A stretch of DNA of 64,000 nucleotides from Sphingobium herbicidovorans (GTDB lineage Bacteria > Pseudomonadota > Alphaproteobacteria > Sphingomonadales > Sphingomonadaceae): contig NZ_CP020539.1 of NCBI RefSeq assembly GCF_002080435.1, positions 1 to 64,000 of the forward strand. The letters are read 5' to 3'. Positions 41,293-49,114 of this stretch are shown here, piece after piece. Numbering within the stretch: position 1 is the stretch's first letter; every line of letters begins with the position of its first letter. The translations under genes and the position numbers were made by a program. A model generated the notes under the pieces. That model was not told the DNA's origin. It saw only the letters and a program-made list of their open reading frames with translations, and searched no databases.

Positions 41293-42210
41293 TCAGGCCG
41301 CGTCGGCCAGTTTCGCCTGTTCATCCGCGCCGAAGCCGACACTGAAGTCATGGCCCCACAGGCTGGCCGATGTGCTTTCGAAAACGGTGTGACGGTCCCA
41401 ATCCACGACCCTGCCGCCGCAGCCATATTCCAGCGCAAAGCCGCCGGGCGTTTCGACATAGAAGCTGATCATGTGATCATTGGTATGGCGGCCCAGCGTC
41501 GCCATCAGCCGTGCGCCGGATGCCAGCATGCGGTCATAGGCATGGCCCACCTCATCGATGGTGGCGACCTCCACCATCAGGTGCACGCAGCCCGATGGCG
41601 CCTCGCCCTCGAACAGCGCCAAGCTGTGATGGCGGCCATTGGCGCAATGCATGAAGTCGATCCGCATTTCCGGTCCGTCTGTCCCCGCCGGGCGATGGAC
41701 CATGAAGTCCGAAAGACCCAGGCCAAGCGCGTCAGTCAAAAAGGCGCGGGTCGCCGCGATGTCCGGCGCGGGAAGGACAACATGGCCATATCCCAGATCG
41801 CCGGTCACGAACCGCGTGCCATGGGGCGAGCAGAAAGGGATGAAGCTGCTTACATAGCCGTAGGATAGTTCGTGGCGGTTGCCCGAAGGATCTCGAAACC
41901 AGACCATGTCGGTGACATGGCGCAGGGCGCGCTCCGCGTTGGTCGCGGCGGTGAAGGCGATGCCGCGCGCCTTCAGTCGGGTGAGGGCGGTGGCAAATTG
42001 TTGCTCGTTGCGGACTTCCCAACCGCTGGCGAAATAGCCGTCCCGATCCCCTTCAACGATGAACAGCCGCCCGGCCCGCTCGTCGATGCGCAGGGCAAGG
42101 CCGCCTGGCGCTGCGTGGACGGAAAAGCCGGCGACATCTTTCGCGAAGCGCGCCCACTGGTCGGGCTCGCGAGAGGTGATCACGCTGTAGGCAAGGGCCG
42201 CGACTTCCAT
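41293..42210 (-). CDS. Second HsaC-type extradiol dioxygenase
   Basis: 305 aa, type I extradiol dioxygenase with iron ligands in LGYGHVVLPAPD, GRHHSLALFEGE and FALEYGCGG. Paralogue of the HsaC at 4044-4970. Start MEVAALAYSV at 42210, with GGAGGA upstream; the open frame to 42237 lacks a ribosome site. First gene of a leftward unit with hsaA2 and kshA. An FNR-type palindrome lies 54 bp upstream. Confidence 0.87.
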   Translation of the reverse strand: MEVAALAYSVITSREPDQWARFAKDVAGFSVHAAPGGLALRIDERAGRLFIVEGDRDGYFASGWEVRNEQQFATALTRLKARGIAFTAATNAERALRHVTDMVWFRDPSGNRHELSYGYVSSFIPFCSPHGTRFVTGDLGYGHVVLPAPDIAATRAFLTDALGLGLSDFMVHRPAGTDGPEMRIDFMHCANGRHHSLALFEGEAPSGCVHLMVEVATIDEVGHAYDRMLASGARLMATLGRHTNDHMISFYVETPGGFALEYGCGGRVVDWDRHTVFESTSASLWGHDFSVGFGADEQAKLADAA

Positions 42211-42263
42211 GCAATCCTCCACTGTTTGCCGCGCCATGATGCCGCGAGTGTGAAGGAGTGGAA

Positions 42264-42277
42264 TTGACCGACGTCAA
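42264..42277. promoter_or_regulatory. FNR-type box upstream of the second extradiol dioxygenase gene
   Basis: TTGACCGACGTCAA has perfect inverted arms TTGAC/GTCAA, so it keeps the TTGA-N6-TCAA core with both inner bases changed (8 of 10). The centre is 60 bp before the dioxygenase start. It lies in the 281-bp divergent region with the frameshifted gene, whose own upstream region has TATACT near 42329. Confidence 0.45.
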
Positions 42278-42491
42278 AATAGACAAATTTGCGCTGGACG
42301 ATGCCAGCCCAATCTGGCGGATGGCCTATATACTCGCGGCAATGGCCGTGAAATGCGTAGGCATGGAAAGACATGAATACGCATGATCCTCCGGCGAGGC
42401 ATCGAGTTTGACATGCGTCAATGCAGCCGCGGCGCTGTGCATGGTTGTGCTCATCAAAACCATCGTCCGCATCAGGGGAGAGGGAAACGCC

Positions 42492-43173
42492 ATGAACATC
42501 CGATCGATCGAACGAGCAGAGGTTGCACAGACGATCAGTCACGTGAACCTTCACTATCCCTGCGCATCGGATGGTCCGGCGGCCGCGCTGCTGCTGGAAA
42601 CCGCGGGGCTTGTGCGGACACAGGAAATGGAGCTGCCGCAGGGCGGAACATTTTATCGTTTCTCAACCAATGCCCGGGCACCCGATCGGGCCGACAATAT
42701 CGTTTATCTCAGTCCTTTGCCGCAGGCGACCGCAGAGCTGTTCGCCGCGCGAGAGGCTGGGGGTAGGTAGGCGCGATGAGCATCCGGCGGTCGGTGCTTA
42801 TCAGGCAGCACAGGCGGCCGACCCGGAATTTAATTTCCACGTCGGCTTTCTCGTCGATTCACTGGATTTTCTGGAAGAGCGGTTCCTGGCGTTGCAAGCA
42901 CTGGAGGCGAACGATCCGCGCTTTGCCGGACGGCTGCAATTCCTGGTCAATCGCGCATTGCCGGGGGATGCGGACATCGACGCGCGCCTGGACGCTTCAC
43001 CGGTTTATCGCGACATTACCCGCTACACCTATGGTCGTAACGGCGTACAGGCCTTTTGCGCGACGGACCTGATCGTCGATGGCCCGCTGGGTGAGGGACT
43101 GGTGTTCGAATTCGATTATGTATTTCCCGGCCATGCCGAACATATCATGTCGATTTCCGAATATACGCGCTAG
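42492..43173 (+). pseudogene. Unrecognised gene broken by a one-base frameshift
   Basis: ATG at 42492 after AGAGGG opens a frame (MNIRSIERAEVAQ...) that stops at 42770. From about 42766 another frame continues to 43173 with normal codon use (GRRDEHPAVGAYQAAQAADP to the end ...SISEYTR). Removing one G from the GGGGG run just before 42766 joins the two into one 226-aa protein. This is either a sequencing error, a recent mutation or programmed slippage. No family recognised; the position beside hsaC2 suggests a steroid-related role. Confidence 0.7.
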
Positions 43174-43203
43174 GCCCGGTTGCGATCTGCCCTGCGGGGT
43201 GGA

Positions 43204-43401
43204 TCAGGCCGTTGCCGCGCAAGACGACCAGATGCGGCGCCGGGCGGCCGTTTCCCGATCCTCCCGGCGAAGCGCGTCGATGATCTTGTCACAGGCACGG
43301 GCATGCGCTTCGTGGGCGCTTCGTTTCTCGGAACAGGCAGCGCGGAGCGCATTGTCCAGGGCCTTCCTCCGGGTAACTTTCAAAGTCTCAATCGGGGTCA
43401 T
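43204..43401 (-). CDS. Small basic helical protein, third gene of a three-gene mini-operon
   Basis: 65 aa: MTPIETLKVTRRKALDNALR then a charged, helix-prone sequence with SEKRSAHEAHARACDKIIDALRRE. The ATG at 43401 lies 1 bp after the stop of the gene before it; an ATG at 43416 that overlaps that gene is the alternative. No family recognised. Confidence 0.5.
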   Translation of the reverse strand: MTPIETLKVTRRKALDNALRAACSEKRSAHEAHARACDKIIDALRREDRETAARRRIWSSCAATA

Positions 43402-43402
43402 A

Positions 43403-43642
43403 TTATCTGCGCCCATAAGGCGGGGGCTGGCGCGCCAGGTGAGAGGGGGATCGTTTCACATCGCCAGCGATCAGCTTGGACTTCATCAACACGCGCAGGG
43501 TGTCGGCATCCCTCGGGTCAAGCATCACTGCCCGCGATCCACCCGAAAGGAGCGGCTCGATAGTGGACACGCGCAAAGCATGCTTTTTGCACAATTCCTC
43601 GATTGTGGCGGGTATTTCGAGAATGTGGACGGCGCGGCTCAT
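43403..43642 (-). CDS. 79-aa hypothetical protein, middle gene of the mini-operon
   Basis: Starts MSRAVHILEIPATIEELCKK, then HALRVSTIEPLLSGGSRAVM and LDPRDADTLRVLMKSKL. Overlaps the gene before it by ATGA. Soluble. No family recognised; codon use matches the region. Confidence 0.55.
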   Translation of the reverse strand: MSRAVHILEIPATIEELCKKHALRVSTIEPLLSGGSRAVMLDPRDADTLRVLMKSKLIAGDVKRSPSHLARQPPPYGRR

Positions 43643-43854
43643 GCGGATTTCTCCAATGCCATGAAGGGGGTGCAACCGAATGGCGCGGAACCATCGGCCC
43701 GTTGCGAACGATATGGCAACCGGTGGTCGCGAATGCGGCGGGCATAGCCTTGGGCGAGGCCGTGATGGGCGGTCCGCGCCGCTGGGCATGAAGCAAAATC
43801 CGCGCGCAGAATTTCTTCCTGCTCGCGACGCAAAAGATAGTTCAGATCTTCCAA
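43639..43854 (-). CDS. 71-aa hypothetical protein, first gene of the mini-operon
   Basis: EDLNYLLRREQEEILRADFA, then SCPAARTAHHGLAQGYARRIRDHRLPYR and a Gly/Pro tail. No ATG is available: a TTG at 43854 with GGGAG seven bases upstream is the best start, a TTG at 43878 is the other choice. The His/Arg-rich centre could bind nucleic acid or anions, but this is only an impression. Confidence 0.5.
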   Translation of the reverse strand: MEDLNYLLRREQEEILRADFASCPAARTAHHGLAQGYARRIRDHRLPYRSQRADGSAPFGCTPFMALEKSA

Positions 43855-44020
43855 TGAAATGCTCCCTCGATATTTCAAACGGGAGCACGATTGTCTCTCA
43901 GTTACGCCTATACTCTAGAGAGTTCGGCCTAATAAACCGGACATAGCAGTATGTATCTTATTTGTCGCGCATTTAAATTATATTCATAGCTGCTGCCTTG
44001 TTGCCGATCGTCCTGGCATC

Positions 44021-44060
44021 AAAAAAGGGCCTCCTCCTCAATCAAGAGAAGGAGACCCTG
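44021..44060 (-). terminator. Terminator after the SDR gene
   Basis: On the minus strand GGGTCTCCTTCTC, loop, GAGGAGGAGGCCC then TTTTTT. The stem is interrupted by two mismatches. Closes the leftward SDR / haem-protein operon. Confidence 0.8.
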
Positions 44061-44085
44061 CAATCCGATCCGGCAGCCTTGTTTC

Positions 44086-44862
44086 TCAGGCGCGCATCAA
44101 CGACCCGCCGTTGACGTCGATGATCGAACCATTGATCCAACGGCCATCAGCAGAAAGGAGCATGGCGACCACCCCGGCATGATCCTCGGATTCACCCAGA
44201 CGGGTGTGCGGCGTGCGCGACATGAAATAGGACGCCCACTTGTTGGCTTCCTCGGCATTGGCTTCCATCTGCGTCTTCATTTCGCCGGTCACGGTGAAAC
44301 CGGGCGCCAGGACGTTGGCGGTCAGCCCTTCCTTGCCCCAGCGCGATGCCACGTGACGCATGAGGGCGTTCACGCCCGCCTTGGTCATTGCATAGGAGGG
44401 GCGGGTGGGCTCGGCGCCGTGGGCAGAACCGGAGCTGGTGTAGACAATAGCCGATTCCTTGTTCTTCAGCAGATGCGGCAGCACCGCCCGAGTGCACAGC
44501 AGGTGCCCGCGCAGGTTAACGGCCACCGTACGGTCGAACACGGCAAGGTCCAGCGCAAGGGCGTCGGAATCCTCCATGATAACGCGTAGATCGGCAGCGT
44601 TGATGTGCGCTCCGTCCAGGCCGCCCAACCGCTCGACGGCGGCCTCCACCGCGGCGTTGACCGACTGCTCGTCGGAAATATCGACATGCAGCGCGAACGC
44701 GCCGTTGCCCGCCGCCTGGGCCGCCGCTTCAGCACCAGCCAGGTTGATGTCGGCGGCGCAGACGCGCGCACCTTCCTCGGCCAGCCGTTTGACGGTCGCA
44801 GCGCCAATGCCGGTCGCGCTGCCGAATATGATGATGCGGCGATCTTTCAGTCTGTCATTCAT
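44086..44862 (-). CDS. Short-chain dehydrogenase/reductase
   Basis: 258 aa classical SDR: cofactor motif GSATGIG (14-20) with Asp-rich AADIN (NAD preference), NAADL in place of the NNAG motif, catalytic Ser in VYTSSGSAHG and YAMTK. C-terminal NGSIIDVNGGSLM. Position between two steroid-related parts suggests a hydroxysteroid dehydrogenase, but substrate specificity cannot be read. Last gene before a terminator, 60 bp after the cytochrome b561 gene. Confidence 0.82.
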   Translation of the reverse strand: MNDRLKDRRIIIFGSATGIGAATVKRLAEEGARVCAADINLAGAEAAAQAAGNGAFALHVDISDEQSVNAAVEAAVERLGGLDGAHINAADLRVIMEDSDALALDLAVFDRTVAVNLRGHLLCTRAVLPHLLKNKESAIVYTSSGSAHGAEPTRPSYAMTKAGVNALMRHVASRWGKEGLTANVLAPGFTVTGEMKTQMEANAEEANKWASYFMSRTPHTRLGESEDHAGVVAMLLSADGRWINGSIIDVNGGSLMRA

Positions 44863-44922
44863 TTTACATTGTCTCCGATAATGCGTGCCGGGGGAGCGGC
44901 GGCGTAGGTCGGTCCTCGTGAA

Positions 44923-45615
44923 TCAGGCTCGGCCAAACTGCGCTATCAGCAACCATATGCCGCCTGCAACCAGCAGAAAGATGACAAGCGCCCTCCATCC
45001 CGACGCAAATCGCAAATTCGGGCGCTCGCCTGTCCATATCCGCGATCCGCTGATCATCGGGCCAACCAGATTGTCGCGCCGATGAACCAGATAGAAAAGT
45101 ATCGCCACTATGTGCAGCGCGGTTAGCCCAAGGATGATGTTGAAGAACAAGGCGTGCCATTCGGCCGCCGCGCGCCCGGTGTCGAAATCGACCAGATAGG
45201 AAAACGGCCCCGATTCCATGCCGTCTATATCCACCGAAAAGAAACCAAGCCCCACTTGCGCGAGGAGCAGCGCGATCATCGCGATCACGCTCCAGCCGCC
45301 TGCCGGATTATGGCCAGCAGAGGGTTTTGCCGCGCGGTTGAACATATGGCCCCGCACATAGCGAAACAGCGTCGCAGGCCCGCCCACAAAAAGGCCGAAG
45401 CGGGCGGTGCTGCTGCCCACCATGCCCCAGATCAGGCGAAAGAGCAGCAGCGCGCAGATGCTGTACCCTGCCAGCCGGTGCCAATCGAGCATCCGTTCCT
45501 CCGCGCTCCACCACGCAAGGCCCAGCAGGGGCACGAGCGTCCAGTGGAACAGACGGGTCGGAAGATCCCAGATACGCAGGCGCGCCGCTTCGCCCACTGG
45601 TTCGCCCCTGGTCAT
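44923..45615 (-). CDS. Cytochrome b561-type dihaem membrane protein
   Basis: 230 aa. LRIWDLPTRLFHWTLVPLLGLAWW and DWHRLAGYSICALLLFRLIWGMVG, later WHALFFNIILGLTALHIVAILFYLVHRRDNLV: the four-helix bacterial cytochrome b561 with His pairs in helices 1, 2 and 4. Carries electrons between quinones and a periplasmic partner. Starts on the stop of the cytochrome c gene (TAATG), so the two are coupled. Confidence 0.87.
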   Translation of the reverse strand: MTRGEPVGEAARLRIWDLPTRLFHWTLVPLLGLAWWSAEERMLDWHRLAGYSICALLLFRLIWGMVGSSTARFGLFVGGPATLFRYVRGHMFNRAAKPSAGHNPAGGWSVIAMIALLLAQVGLGFFSVDIDGMESGPFSYLVDFDTGRAAAEWHALFFNIILGLTALHIVAILFYLVHRRDNLVGPMISGSRIWTGERPNLRFASGWRALVIFLLVAGGIWLLIAQFGRA

Positions 45616-46097
45616 TAAATTTCCGCGCGAAAGCGATCGTGACAGCTTTTGCAGGTGTTGCCCAGCGCGGTGCGCGCAGCGCTCAGGCCGGCTGCATTCC
45701 CGCTGGTCGCCGCAGCGTTCAGCGCCCGTGCGTGCGTGATCATTTCACCCTGAAGCTTGACGAAAGTGGCATTGTCCTTCCAGATTTCGCTCTTCGCGCG
45801 GGTCTTGAGGCCTGACTCCGGCCCGCTGCCCTTGGGGAAAAATTTGGGCATCAGCGCGGCGCGCGCGGCGATGTCGCGCGCCAGGGGGCGGACGCTGTTC
45901 ATGTCGGGCGCCCCGGACTTGATTTCATCGTTGATGCTCTTGAACGCGCCGCCAATTTCCTTGTAGCTGCCCTGCCGCGACTTGACCGCATCCGTGATCG
46001 CTGGCGAGGCCGCATAGGCGGCGTAGCTTGCCATTATTCCAAAACCGGCAATCGCCGACAAATATCGAAATTTCATCTTGCGCTTCGTCCTCTTCAT
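45615..46097 (-). CDS. Cytochrome c556/c'-type periplasmic protein
   Basis: 160 aa. Signal peptide (FRYLSAIAGFGIMASYAAYA), helical bundle, and the haem c site CKSCHDRF at the C-terminus, the cytochrome c' /c556 layout. Partner for the b561 protein encoded next. Start ATG 46097; ATG 46076 (MKFRYLS) is also possible. 6 bp after the DUF1552 gene. Confidence 0.87.
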   Translation of the reverse strand: MKRTKRKMKFRYLSAIAGFGIMASYAAYAASPAITDAVKSRQGSYKEIGGAFKSINDEIKSGAPDMNSVRPLARDIAARAALMPKFFPKGSGPESGLKTRAKSEIWKDNATFVKLQGEMITHARALNAAATSGNAAGLSAARTALGNTCKSCHDRFRAEI

Positions 46098-46103
46098 CTT
46101 CGT

Positions 46104-47459
46104 TCAGGTGAGCAGCTCGCTGATCGGCCTCTTGGTATTCATCGCGTCGAGACCCCAACTGTCGATGGGCAGCCCCATCGCCTGTTGCACGGTCAGGCCG
46201 ACACGGCTGATCGTTTCTCCGTTCCCCTGGATATGCAGGCCCGGTTTGACTTTTCCTCCAGCACGTCCGGCCAGCATCACGGGGATGCCCTGGACGTCGT
46301 GGTTCTTGGCATAGGAAACGTCCGAATGGGCAAAAACCAGCATATTGTCGAGCAGGGTGCCGTCGCCTTCCTTCACCGCCGCCAGCGCCGAGATGAAATC
46401 CGCCCAGGCTTCCATGTTACGCGTCGCGAAGAAATCGACGGTCGGCTGATAGCCGATGGAACGGTCGATCAGCTCTTCATGGGTGCTTTGGTGATAGCCG
46501 GTCGTCTGGCCTGCCTGCCGCAAGTCCGACGCAGCGGTGGAAAAAGTCATGTTGAAAACACGGGTCTGGTTGCAGGCGAGCGCCATCGCCAGCATCTCCG
46601 CCATCAGGCGATGATTGTTCTTTCGCCTATCAACGTCGGTGATGTCGCCGGAGACGGCGGGCGCCGCATCCGGCATCACGCATGCCTCGGCGGGCGGCGG
46701 TTTCTGGAGCTGTAGCGCCAGCTTTCCTTCCATTTCCCGGATGGACGTGAAATATTGATCCAGCCGCGCCTTGTCCGAAGCCCCCAGGCTTTTTTCCAGC
46801 GCCTTGCGTTGGTCGGCTACGCCCGACAATACGCTTCTGCGCACCATGATGCGGGGGTCGGGTTTAAAGTCCGCCTTGTTGGGATCGTTGAAATCCTGGC
46901 CGAAAATCTTTCGATAGAATTCGACCGCGCTGGGCGTGGCGGAATTCATGCTGCGGCCGTCCCTGAAGGAATAGCTGGTGCGTGAATTGCCGTCCGCAGA
47001 CAGTTCGAGCGAGCGGAAAAAGGATCCGCCACCGATGGCGTCTGCGATCAGGACGTCCAGCGTGGGTGCGCGAATACCCAGCCAATCGTCGGTCGGTGCG
47101 CCTGTCCTAACGGCCGTGTTGCCCGACAGATGGGGCAGGTTGCCCTTGCCGTCCAACAAGACGTCGAAGCCGGTAAGAACGCTGACATGCTGTCGGACAT
47201 TGGCGATCGGCGCCAGTTGGGGCGGCAGGTCATAATCGGCGCCGGTCTTTTTCGGCTGCCACCGATCCGGGATCATGCCGCATCCCCAGAACCATGTGCC
47301 GAACCTCACCGGCAATCTTCCGCCGCCAAGGGTCGCGGCGAAGGCCGTGCCGTTACCGTTCAGGAAAGCGTCGAGCAATGGCAGGCCGAGCGTGACTGCA
47401 CCCCCGCCAAGTACGCCCCGCAGCAGGAAACTGCGCCTCGTCGTTCCATTAACCAGCAT
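46104..47459 (-). CDS. DUF1552 protein with Tat signal
   Basis: 451 aa. Twin-arginine signal TRRSFLLRGVLGGGAVTLGLPLLDAF, then RFGTWFWGCGMIPDRWQPKKTGADYDLPPQLAPI, LSGNTAVRTG, GSFFRSLELS and NMLVFAHSDVSYAKNHDVQGIPVMLAGRAGG, the pattern of DUF1552/DUF1501-related sulfatase-like exported proteins common in planctomycetes. Function not established. Tat export implies folding with a cofactor or metal. Begins on the last base of the preceding gene's stop. Confidence 0.82.
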   Translation of the reverse strand: MLVNGTTRRSFLLRGVLGGGAVTLGLPLLDAFLNGNGTAFAATLGGGRLPVRFGTWFWGCGMIPDRWQPKKTGADYDLPPQLAPIANVRQHVSVLTGFDVLLDGKGNLPHLSGNTAVRTGAPTDDWLGIRAPTLDVLIADAIGGGSFFRSLELSADGNSRTSYSFRDGRSMNSATPSAVEFYRKIFGQDFNDPNKADFKPDPRIMVRRSVLSGVADQRKALEKSLGASDKARLDQYFTSIREMEGKLALQLQKPPPAEACVMPDAAPAVSGDITDVDRRKNNHRLMAEMLAMALACNQTRVFNMTFSTAASDLRQAGQTTGYHQSTHEELIDRSIGYQPTVDFFATRNMEAWADFISALAAVKEGDGTLLDNMLVFAHSDVSYAKNHDVQGIPVMLAGRAGGKVKPGLHIQGNGETISRVGLTVQQAMGLPIDSWGLDAMNTKRPISELLT

Positions 47460-49114
47460 CAGCCGGACTCCTTCGATCTACGAACAATCGCCGCGCGGCG
47501 ATCCGGGATCAGGCGCGGCATGGCAAAAAGCGCCGGATCAAGAGCAATGGCGCGCATCAGTGCGGCAAAGCGATAGCCGCCCGACGAAAAGTCCTGGTTC
47601 AGTCGCGTGATGCCCGTGCGGTCTGCTTCCGTCGGGCTGCGCCCATGGGCATAACGCCAGGCGGACTGTACCAGACAGCTACTGACGCGTGAACTGTCAT
47701 GGAACAACCGGCCAAGAGCGGCAGCGCCATCGAAAGCCTGTTTCTCGAAATCGCCGGTGACGTCGATTTTCTCGTCATGTTCGAATGTGCGAAACTGGCC
47801 GGCGCCATTGAATTGTTCCAGCCCCAGACCAAGCGGATCGGTTCGCCGGTGGCAACTTGCACATTCTTCATCGTCAAGATGCGCCTGTAGCCGCGCCCTT
47901 GTCGTCTTGAGCGTTGGATTATCGACATTCTGAACGACCGCGAAATTGACATTGGCGGGCGGGGCCGGGATCTTCTCGCACAGGAATATCTCGCTCAACG
48001 CCACGCCCCTCAGCGTCGGTGACGTCCGGCCGGGGTGAGAATGCTGCGCCAACAGGCTGGCATGGGTAAGGATACCGGTGCGGGGGTCACCTTGGGGGAA
48101 TTCGTGAATGTACCAGTCAGCTTTCGCCACGGGTATGTCGTAGATCGGCCCCAGGGCGCGGTTCATGGCGATGGCGCGCGTCGTGAACAGGCCCCGATAG
48201 TCACCCTGCTTATCGACAAGGTGCCAACTGATCGTGCGAAGCGTCTGCTCGCGCAACGCCGTCGCGACCGCCTGAGAAAAGGCAGGATAAATCAGAGAAT
48301 CTTTCGCTAATTCATCCATGGAATCCAGGCGAAGATAGTCGATGAAGAAGGCGCGCACGCCCTGTTCGAACCGGGGTGATGCGATCATCCGGTCCACTAC
48401 CCTGCCAAGTCCTGCGTGCGTATCCAGCGCGCCGTTCGCCGCGTCATTGAGCAGCGCCTGATCGGGCGCGGTATTCCATAGCAGGAAGGAAAGGCGGCTG
48501 GCCTTCGACCATGCGTCCACATTTCGACGCGACGCGCCGGGGCGATCCACGCGGAACAGGAATTCCGGGTTCGTCAGCATGCCCGAAAGCGTTGCGGCCA
48601 GACCGGCGTGAAAATTGCCAAGCACTGCGGCCGCCGATACCACCTCATCTGCGAGCGCGGCGATCTCGGCTGGGGCCACCGGTCGACGATAGAGCTGCGG
48701 CCCAACACGTTCGACAAACTGCCGGGCACACGCTGCTCCGTCCTTGTCCGCAGGGGCGGGTTCGCATCCGACCAGTTTGCCGCGATGCTCCGCATCCGTA
48801 ACCTGCGCGGCTATATTGCGGGCCATCGTTTCATATTGTTCCAGCCCGGCGGCTGTGATCGACACGGCGGTGGAGCCTACCGCCTGCAGGCCGTCGATCC
48901 GCAGATCAGGTTCGAATCGCCCCACCACCTTGATATCGGGTCCGAAAATGTCCGCGATCACGGCGCGATACTGGCTTTCGGTCAGCCGCCGTATCTGGCT
49001 TGGCTCTGTATTCGCCTGCGTTTCGTCAGCGCGTGCGCCGCTGAACGCGATGCTGAAGCCCAGTGTCAAGCAGGCGCCTGCGAGCGCGAGGAATGGCAGT
49101 CGTCGCATTCTCAT
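47459..49114 (-). CDS. DUF1592/DUF1588-family exported protein with haem-c-like site
   Basis: 551 aa. Signal peptide, then QIRRLTESQYRAVIADIFGPD (DUF1587-type), LYRRPVAPAEIAALADEV (DUF1595), NPEFLFRVD, RLSFLLWNTAPDQALLNDAANG (DUF1592), THASLLAQHSHPGRTSPTLRGVALSEIFLCE (DUF1588) with a CASCH motif at about 418-422, and a DUF1585-type end. These multi-DUF proteins form pairs with DUF1552 proteins in many bacteria, but no activity is established. Coupled to both neighbours (ATGA and TGATG overlaps). Confidence 0.85.
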   Translation of the reverse strand: MRMRRLPFLALAGACLTLGFSIAFSGARADETQANTEPSQIRRLTESQYRAVIADIFGPDIKVVGRFEPDLRIDGLQAVGSTAVSITAAGLEQYETMARNIAAQVTDAEHRGKLVGCEPAPADKDGAACARQFVERVGPQLYRRPVAPAEIAALADEVVSAAAVLGNFHAGLAATLSGMLTNPEFLFRVDRPGASRRNVDAWSKASRLSFLLWNTAPDQALLNDAANGALDTHAGLGRVVDRMIASPRFEQGVRAFFIDYLRLDSMDELAKDSLIYPAFSQAVATALREQTLRTISWHLVDKQGDYRGLFTTRAIAMNRALGPIYDIPVAKADWYIHEFPQGDPRTGILTHASLLAQHSHPGRTSPTLRGVALSEIFLCEKIPAPPANVNFAVVQNVDNPTLKTTRARLQAHLDDEECASCHRRTDPLGLGLEQFNGAGQFRTFEHDEKIDVTGDFEKQAFDGAAALGRLFHDSSRVSSCLVQSAWRYAHGRSPTEADRTGITRLNQDFSSGGYRFAALMRAIALDPALFAMPRLIPDRRAAIVRRSKESG

